Shown here piece by piece: positions 62,533-64,000 of a DNA stretch of 64,000 bases (the stretch's first letter is position 1; the number at the start of each line of letters is the position of its first letter). The translations under genes and the position numbers were made by a program. The notes under the pieces are model-generated. The model worked only from the letters and a program-made list of their open reading frames with translations, did no database searches and was not told the DNA's origin. This DNA comes from Bacteroidia bacterium (GTDB lineage: Bacteria > Bacteroidota > Bacteroidia > Flavobacteriales > Flavobacteriaceae): assembly GCA_030431695.1 (NCBI GenBank), contig JAUIIU010000005.1, positions 1 through 64,000 on the forward strand, written 5' to 3'.

Positions 62533-62844
62533 TCAACTATGTTCGGGAGGCGGTAAGAATATCTCGGGGTGAAACTGGTTGGAACCATCCAGGTAATGAG
62601 ATGCCCTGGCCATCTGGATTCCAAGCAGAATATTTTCTTGAGTATCAAGGTCTTCGAAGTAAACCTTCTTCTCTTCCAGTTCGGAATTGTTCTGCTGCTT
62701 CTTATTCTCCTTGTTCTCTTCCTCGTTGATCTCTATAATAGCTATCTGGCTGATGTCGTCCACCACCAAAGGGATTATGGCAGGTGCAAACAACGATGAG
62801 ATCACCAAAGTAAGGAGAAAGGTATGTGTGATTTTTTTCAGCAT
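62533..62844 (-). CDS. Small exported protein of unknown function, 103 aa
   Basis: The protein begins with a signal-peptide-like stretch (KKITHTFLLTLVISSLFAPAI). A very acidic, coiled-coil-like segment EINEEENKENKKQQNNSELEEKK lies at about residues 38-60. The end has YLDGSNQFHPEIFLPPPEHS. No family is recognised. A TATCTTTG box lies 11 bases before the ATG. It precedes the SulP gene by 62 bases and may share its transcript, so a role near the transporter is possible. Confidence 0.6.
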   Translation of the reverse strand: MLKKITHTFLLTLVISSLFAPAIIPLVVDDISQIAIIEINEEENKENKKQQNNSELEEKKVYFEDLDTQENILLGIQMARASHYLDGSNQFHPEIFLPPPEHS

Positions 62845-62855
62845 AGCAACGTCTG

Positions 62856-62863
62856 CAAAGATA
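62856..62863 (-). promoter_or_regulatory. -7 box for the 103-residue gene
   Basis: TATCTTTG on the minus strand matches the consensus and ends 11 bases before the ATG at 62844. Confidence 0.5.
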
Positions 62864-62919
62864 AAATTGTTACGAAAATATTTCGGTCGTTTAACAATTT
62901 TTTATAAAAGCTGAACAAT

Positions 62920-64000
62920 TTACTGAGGATCAGCGGAATTGACATTCACCGACTGGAACGGGTGGTTGATACCCCATTTTATTCCGAAGAGAGACACCAG
63001 ATCATCACTGTCTTCAAAATTATTCCCGAAACTGCCTGTTAAATAGACGTCCTGCCACAACTGGTATCGAATGGTCCCCACAGAGCGATAGCCTTCCATA
63101 TCCCCGGATCGGTTCAGGTATTCGTAACCCACAGATAACTTCTTGAACTCCAGTTCACCCTTTACCCCCAGGTCGAAAGCGTCGAACCTATCGGAGGTTG
63201 AATTCAGTGTTACACCGGACGTAGCAGCATCCTCCAGGTAGCGAAAAAAGGCGTAGAGATTGAAATAGTTCGGACTATCAGGGTCCTTATCCAGGAATGT
63301 TGAAGCGGCCACAGTACTCCAAACCCCGAATCGTCCTGCCTGGTTATTATCGAAGGTATTGCCATAAAATCTTTGGTTGTAAGCAACAGCGAGGTCAACC
63401 GCAAGGATGGGTTTCCTGTTGATGATCTGGTTAAATTTCTTAGCCTCGGCCTCGTACTCCTTCATATAACCATCATCTTCCTTTCGCTTGTCTACATAGC
63501 TGTTTAATGCGCGGTTGTATTCGGCCTTGTCCTTTTCATATTGCGGGTCTCCGGCAGGGTAATCGAATGGATCCGGCTCGTAAACTACTTTGCCGTATTT
63601 CAGTTCAAAACGCATTCTTTCGTCCTTCCACGCACTCAACGCCGTATTGTAATCCTCTTCAGTATTGAAATCCTCCCTGTCCGGCTCCCCCTCCAGGTTC
63701 ATGTACTCATCGATAAAATCGGCCTTTCGTTTCAACAGATCCTGCGTCCTGAAAACAGAAGCTTTGAAATCTGCCAGGTCCTTTTCCCGCTTTAATTCAA
63801 AAATTGTGGCTCTTGCTCCTATACTGATGTTTACTACCGAATCCTTCGATTTCACATAGGCCGCCGAGATCGACGCCTGTCGAAGTTTGGCAAATGGGTT
63901 CTGGTTGTTGCTCTTTTCACCTTCAAGCGATCTGAGACCGTAGAGTCGCGCCGGACTCAGGTTAGTATGTTTGATCATCCACAAGGGTGTGACCTCAATA
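62920..64000 (-). CDS. Outer-membrane barrel-like protein, 5' part missing (right edge)
   Basis: The frame is open to the window end, so the start lies outside; the visible part has 360 residues. The first 55 residues show beta strands (ISAAYVKSKDSVVNISIGARATIF). A charged helical insert follows (about 60-195) with repeats like NLEGEPDREDFNTEEDYNTALSAWKD. Then come amphipathic strands such as NYFNLYAFFRYLED and LSVGYEYLNRS, and it ends IKWGINHPFQSVNVNSADPQ. The strand pattern suggests an outer-membrane protein. No family is recognised. Confidence 0.6.
   Translation of the reverse strand, partial: IEVTPLWMIKHTNLSPARLYGLRSLEGEKSNNQNPFAKLRQASISAAYVKSKDSVVNISIGARATIFELKREKDLADFKASVFRTQDLLKRKADFIDEYMNLEGEPDREDFNTEEDYNTALSAWKDERMRFELKYGKVVYEPDPFDYPAGDPQYEKDKAEYNRALNSYVDKRKEDDGYMKEYEAEAKKFNQIINRKPILAVDLAVAYNQRFYGNTFDNNQAGRFGVWSTVAASTFLDKDPDSPNYFNLYAFFRYLEDAATSGVTLNSTSDRFDAFDLGVKGELEFKKLSVGYEYLNRSGDMEGYRSVGTIRYQLWQDVYLTGSFGNNFEDSDDLVSLFGIKWGINHPFQSVNVNSADPQ

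Overview
The window looks like a chromosomal piece of a marine-type flavobacterium (Bacteroidota, Flavobacteriaceae). Support: promoters of the TTG ... TAnnTTTG type, no Shine-Dalgarno sequences before most genes, many lipoprotein signals, a type IX secretion sorting tail (59.1-60.2 kb), a CcsB-CcsA fusion for cytochrome c maturation, and a flavobacterial gene repertoire. I see no phage, integrase, transposase or CRISPR locus. Both window ends cut a gene.

0-14.3 kb is a carbon-metabolism block on the minus strand. One operon carries pfkA, gapA, a BadF-type sugar kinase and pgi. Just upstream of it lies a maltodextrin operon: a LacI-type regulator, then an MFS sugar permease, beta-phosphoglucomutase, a GH65 maltose phosphorylase and two GH13 alpha-amylase lipoproteins. 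Maltose imported by the permease would be phosphorolysed to glucose and beta-glucose-1-phosphate. The mutase and the BadF kinase could then make glucose-6-phosphate for the adjacent glycolytic operon. A 15-bp sequence with an AACGTT core is shared by the promoter regions of pfkA and of the lacI gene and may be the operator that links them.

14.3-27.4 kb holds housekeeping and secreted functions: a CocE-type esterase, DsbD, TilS, PabB, an FMN reductase, a TPR lipoprotein, dihydrolipoyl dehydrogenase and an Lrp regulator divergent from a Cys/Met PLP enzyme. Two gene-poor gaps (14.3-14.8 and 21.9-22.3 kb) carry strong terminators and hairpins without an ORF and are candidate small-RNA loci. 27.4-29.7 kb is a large secreted repeat protein with a C-terminal S74 intramolecular chaperone.

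30-46.5 kb holds NhaC, thiol peroxidase, diacylglycerol kinase, a VWA-domain secreted protein with a membrane partner, the envelope operon ftsK-lolA-lptF/G, a RibB protein whose GTP-cyclohydrolase half has lost its zinc site, a DegT aminotransferase, an SDR, a nitroreductase, a sodium symporter and a DUF2188 protein. From 46.5 to 47.0 kb there is a dense series of hairpins and a 105-bp tandem repeat, next to a tRNA-Ser(UGA) gene.

47.4-58.5 kb is the most striking region. It encodes a five-histidine membrane protein (probable b-type cytochrome), an FAD/NAD(P) oxidoreductase with two unusual three-cysteine ferredoxin motifs, two secreted multiheme c-type cytochromes with 23 and 19 CxxCH motifs, an outer-membrane-barrel-like protein and an OB-fold lipoprotein. 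Convergent to them is the 1040-residue CcsBA heme-attachment protein. Together they could form an electron path from the inner membrane across the periplasm and possibly through the outer membrane.

58.7-64 kb holds small secreted proteins, a beta-carbonic anhydrase with a SulP transporter (likely bicarbonate uptake) and a truncated barrel-like protein at the right edge.
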